Source: an uncultured Gemmiger sp. (lineage in GTDB: Bacteria > Bacillota > Clostridia > Oscillospirales > Ruminococcaceae). From it: 64,000 bases of DNA. Positions 36,575-45,508 of the stretch are shown in pieces. Both the position numbers and the translations under genes were made by a program. Position 1 is the stretch's first letter. Each line of letters opens with the position of its first letter. Below the pieces are notes generated by a model, which saw nothing but the letters and a program-made list of their open reading frames with translations, did not search any database and had not been told where the DNA came from. Location of the stretch: contig CALXHQ010000009.1 of assembly GCA_944388145.1 (NCBI GenBank), positions 45,182 through 109,181 of the forward strand, written 5' to 3'.

Positions 36575-37378
36575 TCATCCATCCGCCGGAATCTTGAACA
36601 GCGGTTGGTCCCGCCGGTCGCCGCCGGAGGCGTACACCGCCCCCACCAGGCCGCAAAGCCCCACTGCCGCCCAGCAGCAGGACTGGGACAGGTCCAGCAG
36701 AGTGGCGCCCCCCGCCCCAAAGGCGATCACCGTCTCGGGCAGCTCGACACAGGTGCAGAGCAGGAAGGCCAGCATACCGGTAAAGCTCATCTGCCGCCCA
36801 AAGGGGGCGTTGGGCAAAAACACCATCTTGAGCAGGAAATCAATGCAGCACAGCGCCGCCAGGATGCTGAGCACCCGCAGCACATGACCGGTGCGGGCCA
36901 GGGAGGAGGGCCGGATGGCAAACCGCTCGATGGCCACCCAGACCGGCGCCGCCAGCCCCGCCAGGCAGAACACCGCCGGCGGCGACTTGACGTTGGGCGC
37001 AAAGAAGGACAGCACCCCGAACACGGCAAACCACAGCCCGGTAACCAGTAGCAGCGCCCCCCGCAGCGTGGCAAAACTGTCCGGCTGCACCAGCAGGGTG
37101 CTGACGCCGGTTTCAAACAGCAGCGCGGCGGCTAGCAGCATAGTCCCGCCCAGCGCCGGGCGGCAGTGCTTGAAGGGCACCGGCCGCACCGACGCCCCCC
37201 GGGACAAAAAATACAGCGCCGCTGCGGCGGCGGCGACGATCAGATACCGGTGCCAGGACTGCCCCACCAGCGGGAACCCGGTGGTGGGCTGGGAGAGCAG
37301 ACACAGGTCCACCACCCGCAGCCCCCCCAGGGCCAGGCAGAGGACCAGTGAAATCACCGTTGCGGTGCGTTTGTTCAT
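36575..37378 (-). CDS. Multi-pass membrane protein of unknown function
   Basis: A 267-aa hydrophobic protein with about seven to eight helices and very short loops. ATG 37378 (MNKRTATVISLVLCLALGG) follows GGAGGTTTT. I see no transporter or enzyme motif; charged residues within helices are few (LRVVDLC, VAIERFAIR, CVELPETV). The gene is divergent from spoIID, with about 170 bp between. It could be a small permease-like protein, but no function is assigned. Confidence 0.7.
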   Translation of the reverse strand: MNKRTATVISLVLCLALGGLRVVDLCLLSQPTTGFPLVGQSWHRYLIVAAAAAALYFLSRGASVRPVPFKHCRPALGGTMLLAAALLFETGVSTLLVQPDSFATLRGALLLVTGLWFAVFGVLSFFAPNVKSPPAVFCLAGLAAPVWVAIERFAIRPSSLARTGHVLRVLSILAALCCIDFLLKMVFLPNAPFGRQMSFTGMLAFLLCTCVELPETVIAFGAGGATLLDLSQSCCWAAVGLCGLVGAVYASGGDRRDQPLFKIPADG

Positions 37379-37546
37379 GGAAAACCTCCGGCAGAACCGC
37401 CCGGCAGGCATATTGGGCCGGCCCGGCGCATAGATTGACAGTGTGGGCCGCCCCGCGGCGTCCCTGCGGGGACAGGCCCCGCCAGACATATCCTTATTGT
37501 AACGGTGCGGGCGGCAAATTGCAAGACCGCCCCCGGAGGCATCCCT

Positions 37547-38569
37547 ATGAAGACCGAAACCCGACGCACCCTTTTTGGTGCGGTGCTGCTGGCGGGGCTG
37601 GCCGCCGCAGCGCCGCTGCTCTGCCTGATCCCGCTGTTTGCCCCGCAGGCCGTCCCCGGCCCGCAGGCGGGCAGCACAGACCCCGCTGGCAGCGGGACCG
37701 CCGCCCCCGCACCGGCTGCCACCGACCGGCCGCAGCCGCTGGATATCCTGCTGTGGGACGAGTCCGCCGGCCAGGCGGTGAGCCTGCCCGCCCGGGAATA
37801 CCTGATGGGCGCCGCCGCCTGCGAGATGCCCATCGACTGGCCGGACGAGGCGCTGAAGGCCCAGATGGTGGCCAGCCACAGCTGGGCGCTGTATCAGCTG
37901 GCCCAGGGGGACAGCAGCGGCACCGCCATCACGGTAAACAGCGCCCAGTGCAGCGGCTGGACCAGCGCCCAGGTGCTGCAAAGCCGCTGGGGGGATGACT
38001 TTGCGGCCAACTGGCAGCGGCTGGGCGAGCTGGCCGACACGGTGCTGTATCAGCTGGTGCTGTACGATGGCCAGCCGGCGGCCACCTGTTACCACGCCAT
38101 CAGCTGCGGGCACACCCAGGCCAGCCAGCGGGTGTGGGCCCAGGCGCTGCCCTACCTGCAGGGGGTGGATTCGGCCTGGGACGCCCAGGCTGACGGCTAC
38201 GAGGTGACCATCCAGTACAGTGCCCAGCAGGTATCTGACGCGCTGTACGCCGGGCTGAACATCGACACCCAGGGCAACCCCGACCAGTGGTTTGGCGAGA
38301 TCCTGTGGGACAGCGCCGGCTATGTGGACACCGTCACGGTCTGCGGGCAGGCGGTCACCGGGCCGCAGATGCGCAGCGCCCTGAGCCTGCGTTCGGCTTG
38401 CTTTGCCATTGCCTGGCAGGACGGGCAGTTTGTCATCACCACCCGCGGCTACGGCCACGGCGTGGGCCTGAGCCAGGCAGGCGCCCGGGCGATGGCCGCC
38501 GGGGGCAGCAGCTGGCGGGAGATCCTTGCCTACTACTTCCCCGGCACCGAGATCACCGACGCCGCGTGA
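37547..38569 (+). CDS. spoIID: SpoIID/LytB-type peptidoglycan lytic transglycosylase
   Basis: A 340-aa membrane-anchored protein. An N-terminal signal anchor (about 10-32) is followed by a Pro/Ala linker and the SpoIID domain. LPAREYLMGAAACEMPIDWP contains the catalytic Glu in the family pattern, ALKAQMVASHSWALYQL follows, and the C-terminal GYGHGVGLSQAGARAMAAGG is the diagnostic SpoIID motif. In endospore formers it digests glycan strands during engulfment. ATG 37547 follows CCGGAGGC. Its presence implies a sporulation-competent ancestry. Confidence 0.92.
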   Translation: MKTETRRTLFGAVLLAGLAAAAPLLCLIPLFAPQAVPGPQAGSTDPAGSGTAAPAPAATDRPQPLDILLWDESAGQAVSLPAREYLMGAAACEMPIDWPDEALKAQMVASHSWALYQLAQGDSSGTAITVNSAQCSGWTSAQVLQSRWGDDFAANWQRLGELADTVLYQLVLYDGQPAATCYHAISCGHTQASQRVWAQALPYLQGVDSAWDAQADGYEVTIQYSAQQVSDALYAGLNIDTQGNPDQWFGEILWDSAGYVDTVTVCGQAVTGPQMRSALSLRSACFAIAWQDGQFVITTRGYGHGVGLSQAGARAMAAGGSSWREILAYYFPGTEITDAA

Positions 38570-38618
38570 AGGCGGACCGGCCGCCGCCTTTTTCCCGCCG
38601 TATCCAACCCGAGTTTTG

Positions 38619-40187
38619 TTACGGCTGCGCCTGGGCGGACAGCTGAATGGTGCGCGTGGTATAGTCCTTGCACAGGTCGGTATGGGAGATCACAAACAGG
38701 ATGCCGCGCTGCATCTTGTCCACCGCCCGCTGGTAGATCTGCCGGGCCGTTTTCTCGTCGATGCCGGAGGTGATCTCGTCCAGAATCAGCACGTCGATGC
38801 CCTCCTTGTACAGCACCCGTGCCATGGCAATCTTCTGCTTTTCGCCGCCGGAAAGATTGCCCGCCCCCTCGCTGATCTCAGAGTCCATCGTCTTGTTGGC
38901 AAACACCGAGGCCAGCAGCGGGTCCTGCGTCATCCGCTTTTCGACGGCAGAGGAATAGGGCAGGCCCAAAAACAGGTTGTCCCGCAAGGTTCCCTTGATG
39001 ATGGGCACATTCTGCGAGACATACTCCACCCGGCTGCGCAGGCTTTTCAGCGAATAGTCGGCCAGCGGCACACCGTTGACGGCGATGCCCTCCGACGGTC
39101 GGAACCGCAGCAGCAGCTTGACCAGCGTGCTCTTGCCCGCGCCGCTGCTGCCCTGCACCCAGACACGGTCCCCGCGCCCGAACTGCCCGTGGATCGAGAC
39201 AGGCACCGTCTTTTCCCCCAGCTGCAGGCTGGAAAGATGGATGGAAAGGTTGTCCACATGGTCCAGTGTGCGGCTGCCGTCCGGCTCGGTCTGCTACTTC
39301 CAGCTGTCAAAGAACTTCTGCGAGATGTCATAGTCCCGCCGGTTGAGGTTGGCGTTGACCACCGACTGCAAGCTGCTGAAAAACAGCGGCACCAGCACGC
39401 TGATCAGCAAAATGCCCATGATGTCCTGCGCAGCAAGCCCCTGCAGGACGGCCAGCACCATGACCAGCGTGCGCGCCACCGAGGAAATGCCCGCCAAAAG
39501 GGCAGACGTGGACTGGGCAAAGGCGTTTACCCGGGCCTGCGCTGCATAAACCTGCTCCACCGGGCGGTCGATGACCGGCTGCAGGCAGGACGGGTCGCCC
39601 AGCTGCTTGATAAAGTCGGTCTGGCCGGTGACCGACAGCACGTCCCGCCAGGCGGAGGAGGAAACCTCCTGCAGCTTTTTTGACCGGCGGGCCAGCTCCC
39701 GGTTCAGGCAGCGGTAGCCCAGATACTGGATGGGGATCACCGCCAGCAGCACCGCAAACATCAGCGGGTTCTGCATCCAAACCAGGGCCAGCGTCACCGC
39801 CATGACCAGAAGGTTGGCATAGATCTGGATTGCGTCGCCGGTCAGGAACTGGTAGCGGCTGTTTACGGCCAGGATTATCCGCTCCAGCAGGTTCATGGGG
39901 CCCTGGGCATTGATATAATCGTAGGACAGCGTGTAATACCGTTCCAGCTGCTGCTGGAACGAGCGTTTGTTGAAGGCCTTGGCAAAGCGTTCCCGCAGGC
40001 AGGTGACCAGGATCTGCACGGCCACCGTGCCCGCCATGACGGCGGCCAGCACCGCCACCCGCCCCGGCGTGACGGCCAGCCCCTGCGCCGACCAGACCTG
40101 CAGCAGGAACGGGGCACTCAGAGACAAAAGGCTTCCCAGCAAGACTGTCAGAATCATGACCAGTTTGAACTTTGTATACCCGCGCAT
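38619..40187 (-). pseudogene. ABC exporter (TMD + ATPase) interrupted by an in-frame TAG
   Basis: The 5' part encodes a transmembrane domain (about 297 aa, five to six helices) starting MRGYTKFKLVM at 40187 after GGAGAAACC. It ends ...FFDSWK at a TAG (39294-39296). Reading on in the same frame without a gap gives QTEPDGSRTLDHVDNLSIH and a complete ATPase. That domain has Walker A GSSGAGKST, signature NLSGGEKQK, Walker B LILDEITSGID and an H-loop ISHTD. Removing the one stop restores a normal peptide or lipid exporter half-transporter. No good ribosome site precedes the ATPase, so two separate genes are unlikely. Sequencing error and readthrough are the alternatives. Confidence 0.75.
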
Positions 40188-40261
40188 TTGGTTTCTCCTT
40201 TCCACCCATGGCATCCTCACAACACTTTGCCTCCGTTGGCCACAGCGGCGCATTAAAATAT

Positions 40262-40459
40262 TTTGTGTTGATTGGCCGGTTTTACTGGCGTATATACTCC
40301 GTGGTATGATGCGTTTTCTAATTTAATATAATAGGAGATAAGCATAGCATTCAACTTGATTGTGAAGCAAACGCAGCATTTTATTATCCGTATCATTATC
40401 GTAAAATCTTTATTGCTTGTCATCACCTAGAATTTTTGTTATATTATCATTATATTCCA
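40262..40459. repeat. About 200-bp repeat, copy 1
   Basis: Starts TTTGTGTTGATTGGCCGG. The first roughly 125 bp are nearly identical to the copy at 40970, with looser similarity to the end (TATCATTATATTCCA). On the minus strand it contains TTGAAT-17 bp-TTATAT, a promoter that would fire into the broken ABC exporter. With 40464-41178 it fills a gap of about 1.1 kb with no intact gene. Confidence 0.8.
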
Positions 40460-40463
40460 TCTC

Positions 40464-40514
40464 CCTAAACCTTTCAACTTTTGATACATTTACCGAAATT
40501 TTTCAGAGATTTTT
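40464..40514. repeat. Island-edge repeat, left copy
   Basis: Begins CCTAAACCTTTCAACTTTTG, continues through GATACATTTACCGAA and ends TTTTTCAGAGATTTTT. It matches 56218-56270 over its full length with one substitution and one extra T. On the minus strand TTGAAA (in the repeat) plus 17 bp plus TATAAT (just outside, about 40446-40457) makes a good promoter here but not at the right copy. Confidence 0.75.
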
Positions 40515-40595
40515 CAGTCAGAAAAATCAGGGAACGGATCATCCAACTACCAAACGGTGGAAGTTCCGTTCCCTACATTTGTATTATAGAAACGT

Positions 40596-40830
40596 ATGAA
40601 AACAAGACAATTGATGATTGCCTTAGTTCTGGATTCTTTACACAAAACCTATTCTCCACCGTCTCCGATAATGAATAGGTATAATACGATTTTAATTTAA
40701 AGCAAGCCCTGGCCGGTGTCTCGCTGACGCTCGGCCCGGGCTTTTACGGCCTTTTGGGGCCAAACGGCGCTGGGAAAAGCACGCTCATCGGCATCATCAC
40801 CGGCACACTGGCGGCAGATTCGGCCTTCTA
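40596..40830 (+). pseudogene. Truncated, frameshifted ABC ATPase, relative of 62248-63042
   Basis: An N-terminal segment MKTRQLMIALVLDSLHKTYS resembles the start of the 62248 protein (LNTLCKTY). After a stop and frameshift near 40690, the second frame reads [19 protein letters not shown] followed by [20 protein letters not shown], almost identical to that protein. The homology ends abruptly near 40830, leaving only the Walker A part of a 264-aa protein. Its GC-rich codons stand out in AT-rich surroundings. It is therefore a dead copy, probably left by duplication of the 62-kb transporter or of a similar one. Confidence 0.85.
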
Positions 40831-40969
40831 TGGACGGAAATCCCTGCCAAAACCGCCTGACAGCGGTGGTGACAGGTACGGAAAAAGCCTGCGCTCAGCA
40901 GGCTTCAAAACGCCATTTTTTGACGATACAACAACAAAAAATTGACCGACAGTAAAATCGGCCAATCAA

Positions 40970-41178
40970 TTTGTGTTGGTTGGCCGGTTTTACTGGCACA
41001 TATACTCCGTGGTATGAGGTGTTTTCTAATTCAAAATAATAGGAGATGAGCATAGCATTCAACTTGGTTGTGAAGCAAACGCAGCATTTTATATTTAATT
41101 AATTATCAGTAGTATGATCACAAGATTGTTATTGCTTTTCACCACTTAGAATTCCTGCTATACTATCATTATATTCCA
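40970..41178. repeat. About 200-bp repeat, copy 2
   Basis: A diverged second copy of 40262-40459 in the same orientation. Its first bases also form an inverted repeat with sequence just before it: ACAGTAAAATCGGCCAATCA (40950-40969) against TGGTTGGCCGGTTTTACTGG (40978-40997). Confidence 0.8.
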
Positions 41179-41320
41179 CCGGTTGGCAAACAAACAGATT
41201 CATGCTATACCCGCAATTAGCTGAGCATTTCGTCATATGTTGTTAATCCCAGTTATAATAAACTATCGACATAGAAATTACTACACTTTAAGTTATACGT
41301 ATATGCGGAGGTAATTTATA

Positions 41321-42070
41321 TTGAAAAGTACTATCGTTACTTTAAAAAACAGAACCTATGCCGACAAGCCAAATGAAGATAATTACTTTTGTGATGATGC
41401 AAATGGGTTATACATTATAATGGATGGTGTAACACGTGACAGAGAAAATGGGAAATATCCCGTGCCAAGTCCTGCTGCAATTGTAACAAAGATTTTTATT
41501 GAGTCCGCATATAAATTTTATGTGGCAAACAAAAGTTTATACCCAATTGAGGTCATCCTTTCAGGTATGATGGCTTTTGGAAACAGCAAAATTGCTGAAT
41601 TCAACAGCAAAAAGCAATGGGATAATGATTTTTTCCCCGGCACAGTTGGCATTATTCTTGCCTTTTGTAATCCGCTAAAAATAATGTATGCATATATCGG
41701 TGACTGCTACGGTGCCGTTATTAACCAAAAAATAATTCCTTTTACTCGCTGTCAAACCGAGAAAATAGCAAAACACAAAAAGAATTATTCCAGTATAGAG
41801 ATCAGGAACGAAATATGTAATAATATTCTACATCCATATAGTTATGGCGTACTAAATGGGTCAATTAAAGCGCTTAGTTTTGTTGAGTATGGCGAGAAGG
41901 TTTTGTTAAAAAATGACAAAGTTATTTTATGTACCGATGGATTTTCGGATATATTTACGAAGTTGGACATTCATGCACTAAATACACTTTATCCTAGCCA
42001 ACTTGAGAAATACTCCAAAAGTCCAGATGATAAAACATTAATTATGATAAGCGGTGATAACAATGATTAA
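41321..42070 (+). CDS. PP2C-family Ser/Thr phosphatase
   Basis: A 249-aa cytosolic metal-dependent phosphatase. The TTG at 41321 is the start because GGAGGT lies 8 nt upstream. PP2C motifs in order: KPNEDNYFCDD (residues 16-26), YIIMDGV with metal Asp 35, PGTVGIILAF, AYIGDCYGAVI (GD at 127-128), VILCTDGFSD (metal Asp 206) and DDKTLIMI (236-243). All metal ligands appear present, so it should be active. AT-rich codon use differs strongly from the backbone, suggesting transfer. It overlaps the channel-like gene by 8 bp and so probably acts on it or its partner. A TATAAT at 41254-41259 is a weak promoter. Confidence 0.88.
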   Translation: MKSTIVTLKNRTYADKPNEDNYFCDDANGLYIIMDGVTRDRENGKYPVPSPAAIVTKIFIESAYKFYVANKSLYPIEVILSGMMAFGNSKIAEFNSKKQWDNDFFPGTVGIILAFCNPLKIMYAYIGDCYGAVINQKIIPFTRCQTEKIAKHKKNYSSIEIRNEICNNILHPYSYGVLNGSIKALSFVEYGEKVLLKNDKVILCTDGFSDIFTKLDIHALNTLYPSQLEKYSKSPDDKTLIMISGDNND

Positions 42071-42938
42071 TACAATGGTAAGGCAAATTGGTAAAGCATT
42101 AATCATTTATGTTGCTCTTTATGTTTTGGAAGTATTCGTTTTTTCTACACTGCTTTATCCATACAGAATGAAGAATATTGCCTTCTCCTTATTTTTATTA
42201 CAGCAATTTTGCAATAACCAAAACTATGAAATTACAGAATGGAGTGCTACCATTTCTATTGCAAAGTCAATCTTTGAATTAATATTGACAACGGTTCTTT
42301 CGAGCTATGTTTTCTCTTACATTTTAAACCGCGAGCCACATATTATATTCCCTGATAAGTTAGTGATTCGTCACAGATCTAGTACAGATGCACACGATAG
42401 CCTGACGTTAGGAGTACTATTTGGAAATAAAGAAAGATTCATCATCCATGATGCAACTTGTTCTATTGTTTTTACATACAAAAAGGCTGCGTCACTGAAA
42501 TCGAATGTTAGTGATGTAACGTTGCATGAAGAAAGGCGAATTCTTGAGAAATATTATAGATTTTCTTTCCCCCTCGAATCATTTCCTGAAGAGGTTTTAG
42601 CACGCCTTGCGAGTAACAGCTGGAGCAAAAGCGATGCAATAACGGTAATCCTTTCTGGAAACGCAAATTGTTTGGGAAACACGTTCTGGCTCCACAAGCG
42701 GTATGGCTTCGAAAATATCGTTTATGATGAATCAATACCTAATTTTTATGAAAATAGAGTATTGAATATTCCATTTGTACACAAAAAAATACCACTAAAA
42801 ATAAATGGACGAAATCTCAGGAAGTATCATTGGAAAGAAATGTTTAAGACATACGAAACGCAAGAGAATAAAGAAAGATCCAAGCAAGAAATAATGATCC
42901 TATTAGAGCAGCGAAAGGAGCGCAATTGCTACGTGTGA
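42063..42938 (+). CDS. Kir-channel-like membrane protein lacking a selectivity filter
   Basis: A 291-aa protein: helix 1 about 12-32, re-entrant-like segment 38-58, helix 2 about 62-88, then a soluble domain. The soluble part follows the inward-rectifier (KirBac) cytosolic immunoglobulin-like fold: FPDKLVIRH, LTLGVLFGNKERFIIHDATC, FSFPLESFPEEVLARL, AITVILSGNANCLGNTFWLHKR and ENIVYDES line up with the KirBac landmarks in order. Where a potassium channel has TxGYG the sequence reads QFCNN (48-52), so potassium selectivity is not expected. ATG 42063 overlaps the phosphatase stop; a GTG at 42054 is possible. This is my own alignment by eye, so the family call is moderate. Confidence 0.6.
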   Translation: MINTMVRQIGKALIIYVALYVLEVFVFSTLLYPYRMKNIAFSLFLLQQFCNNQNYEITEWSATISIAKSIFELILTTVLSSYVFSYILNREPHIIFPDKLVIRHRSSTDAHDSLTLGVLFGNKERFIIHDATCSIVFTYKKAASLKSNVSDVTLHEERRILEKYYRFSFPLESFPEEVLARLASNSWSKSDAITVILSGNANCLGNTFWLHKRYGFENIVYDESIPNFYENRVLNIPFVHKKIPLKINGRNLRKYHWKEMFKTYETQENKERSKQEIMILLEQRKERNCYV

Positions 42939-43003
42939 GATAAACAGCCATTGTCAAGGGAGAAACTCAAATCCTGTGTAGAATCCAAAAAGGAAGGTAT
43001 AAA

Positions 43004-43312
43004 ATGGAACTGTATTTGTTCCGAATAGCTTTTGGACATTCGATTGCAGCATTTTCAACGGTTAAAAAGCTGATGGCGAGAAAATTTTAAGATCATTGAA
43101 TCTGTTCCACTTATCTTTGGTAAGGTATACGGCTTAGAAAGTGTTACTCAGGTATATACTCAGCAAAACAGATCATCTAAACAGACATCAAACTTGGAGA
43201 CTGCTGGTGTCCGAATTATTTTAGTAATATCTACCATAGCCAGAATAACATTATTAACAGGACATTTTCAATTAGGGAAACAGATTTAGTCTTGGTTGCC
43301 TATCGTGATTAG
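43004..43312 (+). pseudogene. Frameshifted gene remnant
   Basis: An AGGAAGG site and ATG at 43004 open a 28-codon frame (MELYLFRIAFGHSIAAFSTV...). Coding-like sequence then continues in other frames to 43289 (ENFKIIESVPLIFGKVYG...) and to a TAG at 43310 (DIKLGDCWCPNYFSN...). No frame is intact and I cannot name the ancestor. It fills the 430-bp gap between the converging channel-like and TIR-STING genes. Confidence 0.35.
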
Positions 43313-43368
43313 CGGTTGAAGTACCTAGGTTTAGATCAGCAGACGTGCTTAGAAGAAAATACCAGTAT

Positions 43369-44310
43369 TTAATCTACAATTTGAATAGACAAAATATCCG
43401 ACAAGAGCGCATCTTTTTTTACCAGACGTTTTAATGTTACACAAAAGTTGTCAATTTCCTTTTGTTTGGCGATGTATTCGGTTCCGTCAGTTCCAATACT
43501 ATCTTTCCCCACAACAAGATCCACGGCGATGAACGATGCACGAAGCGTTATAGGAACATCAAGCAGCCTTAGAATATGGTCTTGCTTCAACAACTTTCTG
43601 TCAGCAACAATTCCAAAATTTCTGGGTCTTCCGGGCAATTCGATATTTACTATTCCTAATTTTCGATAATAGTTGCCTGTCCAGCTTTTCCAGTCCACAT
43701 TTATATTACTTGGGATCAAAATATCCAACTTGATTTGGTTTAAATCAAACGAATAGAGACGATTTTCAACTTTAATTCGGTTTATGTTCTGCAGTGTAGT
43801 GCTCAATATTTGCAAGAAATTATAGTAGTATCCCACAGCTAAGCTAGTGGATGGCAAAAGCTGTATCCTACTTTTTTCTTGCTCTTGCTCAATCGCACTT
43901 TTTATTTTATTGCAGCACTCTGCAACGGACTTTTCATTGGAAAACGTCAAAACCGTTATACCTGATAGGTCTGAAGCAATTTTGCACTCTTTATGTAGTA
44001 AAATAAAACTACGTGCGGGTGATAGAATTCCAGCGTATAGTCCAAATTCTAAATATATATTATCACGTGGTGCATATTTTTCACTTTTTGTTTTAGTGCG
44101 AACCACAAAATCATCTTTTCCGCCAATATATACGGCAAAATCAAAAGCTATTGCCTTTTTTGCCAATGTTTCATATGTTTGCTTATTAATATCAAAAAAG
44201 GAAGAGCCACACCATATAATACAATCGTAAGTTTGACTTAATTGATTCAATACCATTTCCGCAATAGGCCTGCTTTCAGTCGAAGACCCAATAAAGACTC
44301 TGGTTTTCAT
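43369..44310 (-). CDS. TIR-STING fusion, cyclic-dinucleotide-gated NADase effector
   Basis: A 313-aa protein. Residues 1-140 are a TIR-like nucleotide-binding domain: MKTRVFIGSSTESRPIAEM, DFAVYIGGKDD, then RDNIYLEFGLYAGIL with the catalytic Glu at about 88, and DLSGITVLTFS. Residues about 153-313 fit the prokaryotic STING domain: STSLAVGYYYNFLQILSTT opens the ligand-binding helix, LDILIPSNI and IELPGRPRNFGIVADR form the strands and lid, and LLDVPITLRAS is the conserved pocket segment. Bacterial TIR-STINGs bind c-di-GMP, form filaments and destroy NAD+ during phage infection. AAGGAG precedes ATG 44310. No CD-NTase is visible nearby. Confidence 0.8.
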   Translation of the reverse strand: MKTRVFIGSSTESRPIAEMVLNQLSQTYDCIIWCGSSFFDINKQTYETLAKKAIAFDFAVYIGGKDDFVVRTKTKSEKYAPRDNIYLEFGLYAGILSPARSFILLHKECKIASDLSGITVLTFSNEKSVAECCNKIKSAIEQEQEKSRIQLLPSTSLAVGYYYNFLQILSTTLQNINRIKVENRLYSFDLNQIKLDILIPSNINVDWKSWTGNYYRKLGIVNIELPGRPRNFGIVADRKLLKQDHILRLLDVPITLRASFIAVDLVVGKDSIGTDGTEYIAKQKEIDNFCVTLKRLVKKDALLSDILSIQIVD

Positions 44311-44432
44311 TTTCTTGCCTCTCCTTAATAGAGCTACCCGGCGTACTCAAATCTGTTGTAATTTTTTCCAGTGATCGTTCAAAGCGCCGTAACCAGATAG
44401 ACACCATTTCACGTTTTGCGTCCAATATAAAA

Positions 44433-45464
44433 TTACTTTTTAGTATTATCAGCAAATTCATTAACAAGAATACGTCCAATTAAAATTAGTGTGCCAATGA
44501 TTACTATACTTCCGATGACAGCAGTCACTCCATCGTTGTTGACGGCAAGTTCAAAAAGGGATCTTCCAATTCCATTACATTCTGCAAACCAAAATGCTCC
44601 GAGTATTAAAAATGCTGCCAACAAGATAAAGTTTGTCAAGAAAACAACTGGATACCGCTGGACTACATTTTTAGCGTTTTCATCAACTGGTTTTGGAAGA
44701 TTTGTAACACGAATAACAAAATACATGAAGCAAAACAAAAGATTCATTACGCAAAAAGCCCATGCAATAGCGACGATAAGTGAAGGCAGTACGGAATTTG
44801 TATTCTCAGTAGCATTCCCAAGTGCGTTCATAATTCCTTCCAATGATGAAATAGCACCAAATACAATAAAAGATAACGCAGTAAATATTGCCACCATACC
44901 GACAAGCTGCGATGTCATTTCTTTCGTTATTTCACCTATGCGTGGAGCAATGACCGAGTCCACTTCTTGCGACATTTCTTTTCTTGTCTTTTTCACAAGA
45001 CTTTTCTGCTGAATCGCCAGGTTGACATGGTCTTGAAACTTTAATGCCATTTTGAATGTGCTCAGATAATCAGATTCTTCTCTATATTTTGTTTTGGCTA
45101 TTTCTACAACATTTTCCAAATTTGTTAAAAAGCCAGAAGTAACGCCCTCAACATCGTTTTCAAACACAAATTGTGTAATACAAAAATAGCTCAAGCGAAA
45201 AGATTCTTGTTTCCGATGTTCATCCATCTTCATAATCCAAGCTTCGCCATCAAAACTACTACTTGGCACATTTAAACTGTGGCACAGGTTAACCACAGAT
45301 TGTTGCATTTCTGCGATTTCATAAAACGCTTCTTTTCCTTGTGGCGTTTGAGCGCCAACAGCTTTGTCTGTGACATCAGAACCGAAAACTTTATCTGCTT
45401 CGTTGTCGGGGGAAAGATGTTCACTTTTGTCCGGTTTTCCAGTCAAATTATTTTCTTGTGGCAA
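44433..45464 (-). CDS. Four-helix membrane protein, possible toxin/effector of the Panacea pair
   Basis: A 343-aa protein with a soluble, partly coiled-coil N-terminal half (1-185) and four hydrophobic helices at about 187-205, 226-252, 271-294 and 313-333. It has no signal peptide, so the N-terminal half should be cytosolic. TTG 45464 is the probable start (AAAGG 10 nt upstream). No family is recognised. It lies 44 bp behind a Panacea-domain gene and 122 bp ahead of TIR-STING, on one strand with no terminator between. Membrane-acting toxins are among known partners of Panacea antitoxins, which makes that role plausible but inferred. Confidence 0.65.
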   Translation of the reverse strand: MPQENNLTGKPDKSEHLSPDNEADKVFGSDVTDKAVGAQTPQGKEAFYEIAEMQQSVVNLCHSLNVPSSSFDGEAWIMKMDEHRKQESFRLSYFCITQFVFENDVEGVTSGFLTNLENVVEIAKTKYREESDYLSTFKMALKFQDHVNLAIQQKSLVKKTRKEMSQEVDSVIAPRIGEITKEMTSQLVGMVAIFTALSFIVFGAISSLEGIMNALGNATENTNSVLPSLIVAIAWAFCVMNLLFCFMYFVIRVTNLPKPVDENAKNVVQRYPVVFLTNFILLAAFLILGAFWFAECNGIGRSLFELAVNNDGVTAVIGSIVIIGTLILIGRILVNEFADNTKK

Positions 45465-45508
45465 TCCAATCTACCTTTCAGAAAGTTTAACTTACCCATG
45501 TTATATCT

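Noticed and set aside
40754-40945. A 63-codon frame with Walker A taken as a small ATPase gene
   Set aside because: It is only a truncated, frameshifted fragment of the ATPase seen intact at 62248; listed as a pseudogene.
44276-44407. A short minus-strand frame (MVSIWLRRFERSLEK...) between the membrane protein and TIR-STING
   Set aside because: It looks somewhat protein-like but lacks a ribosome site and overlaps the start of TIR-STING in another frame.
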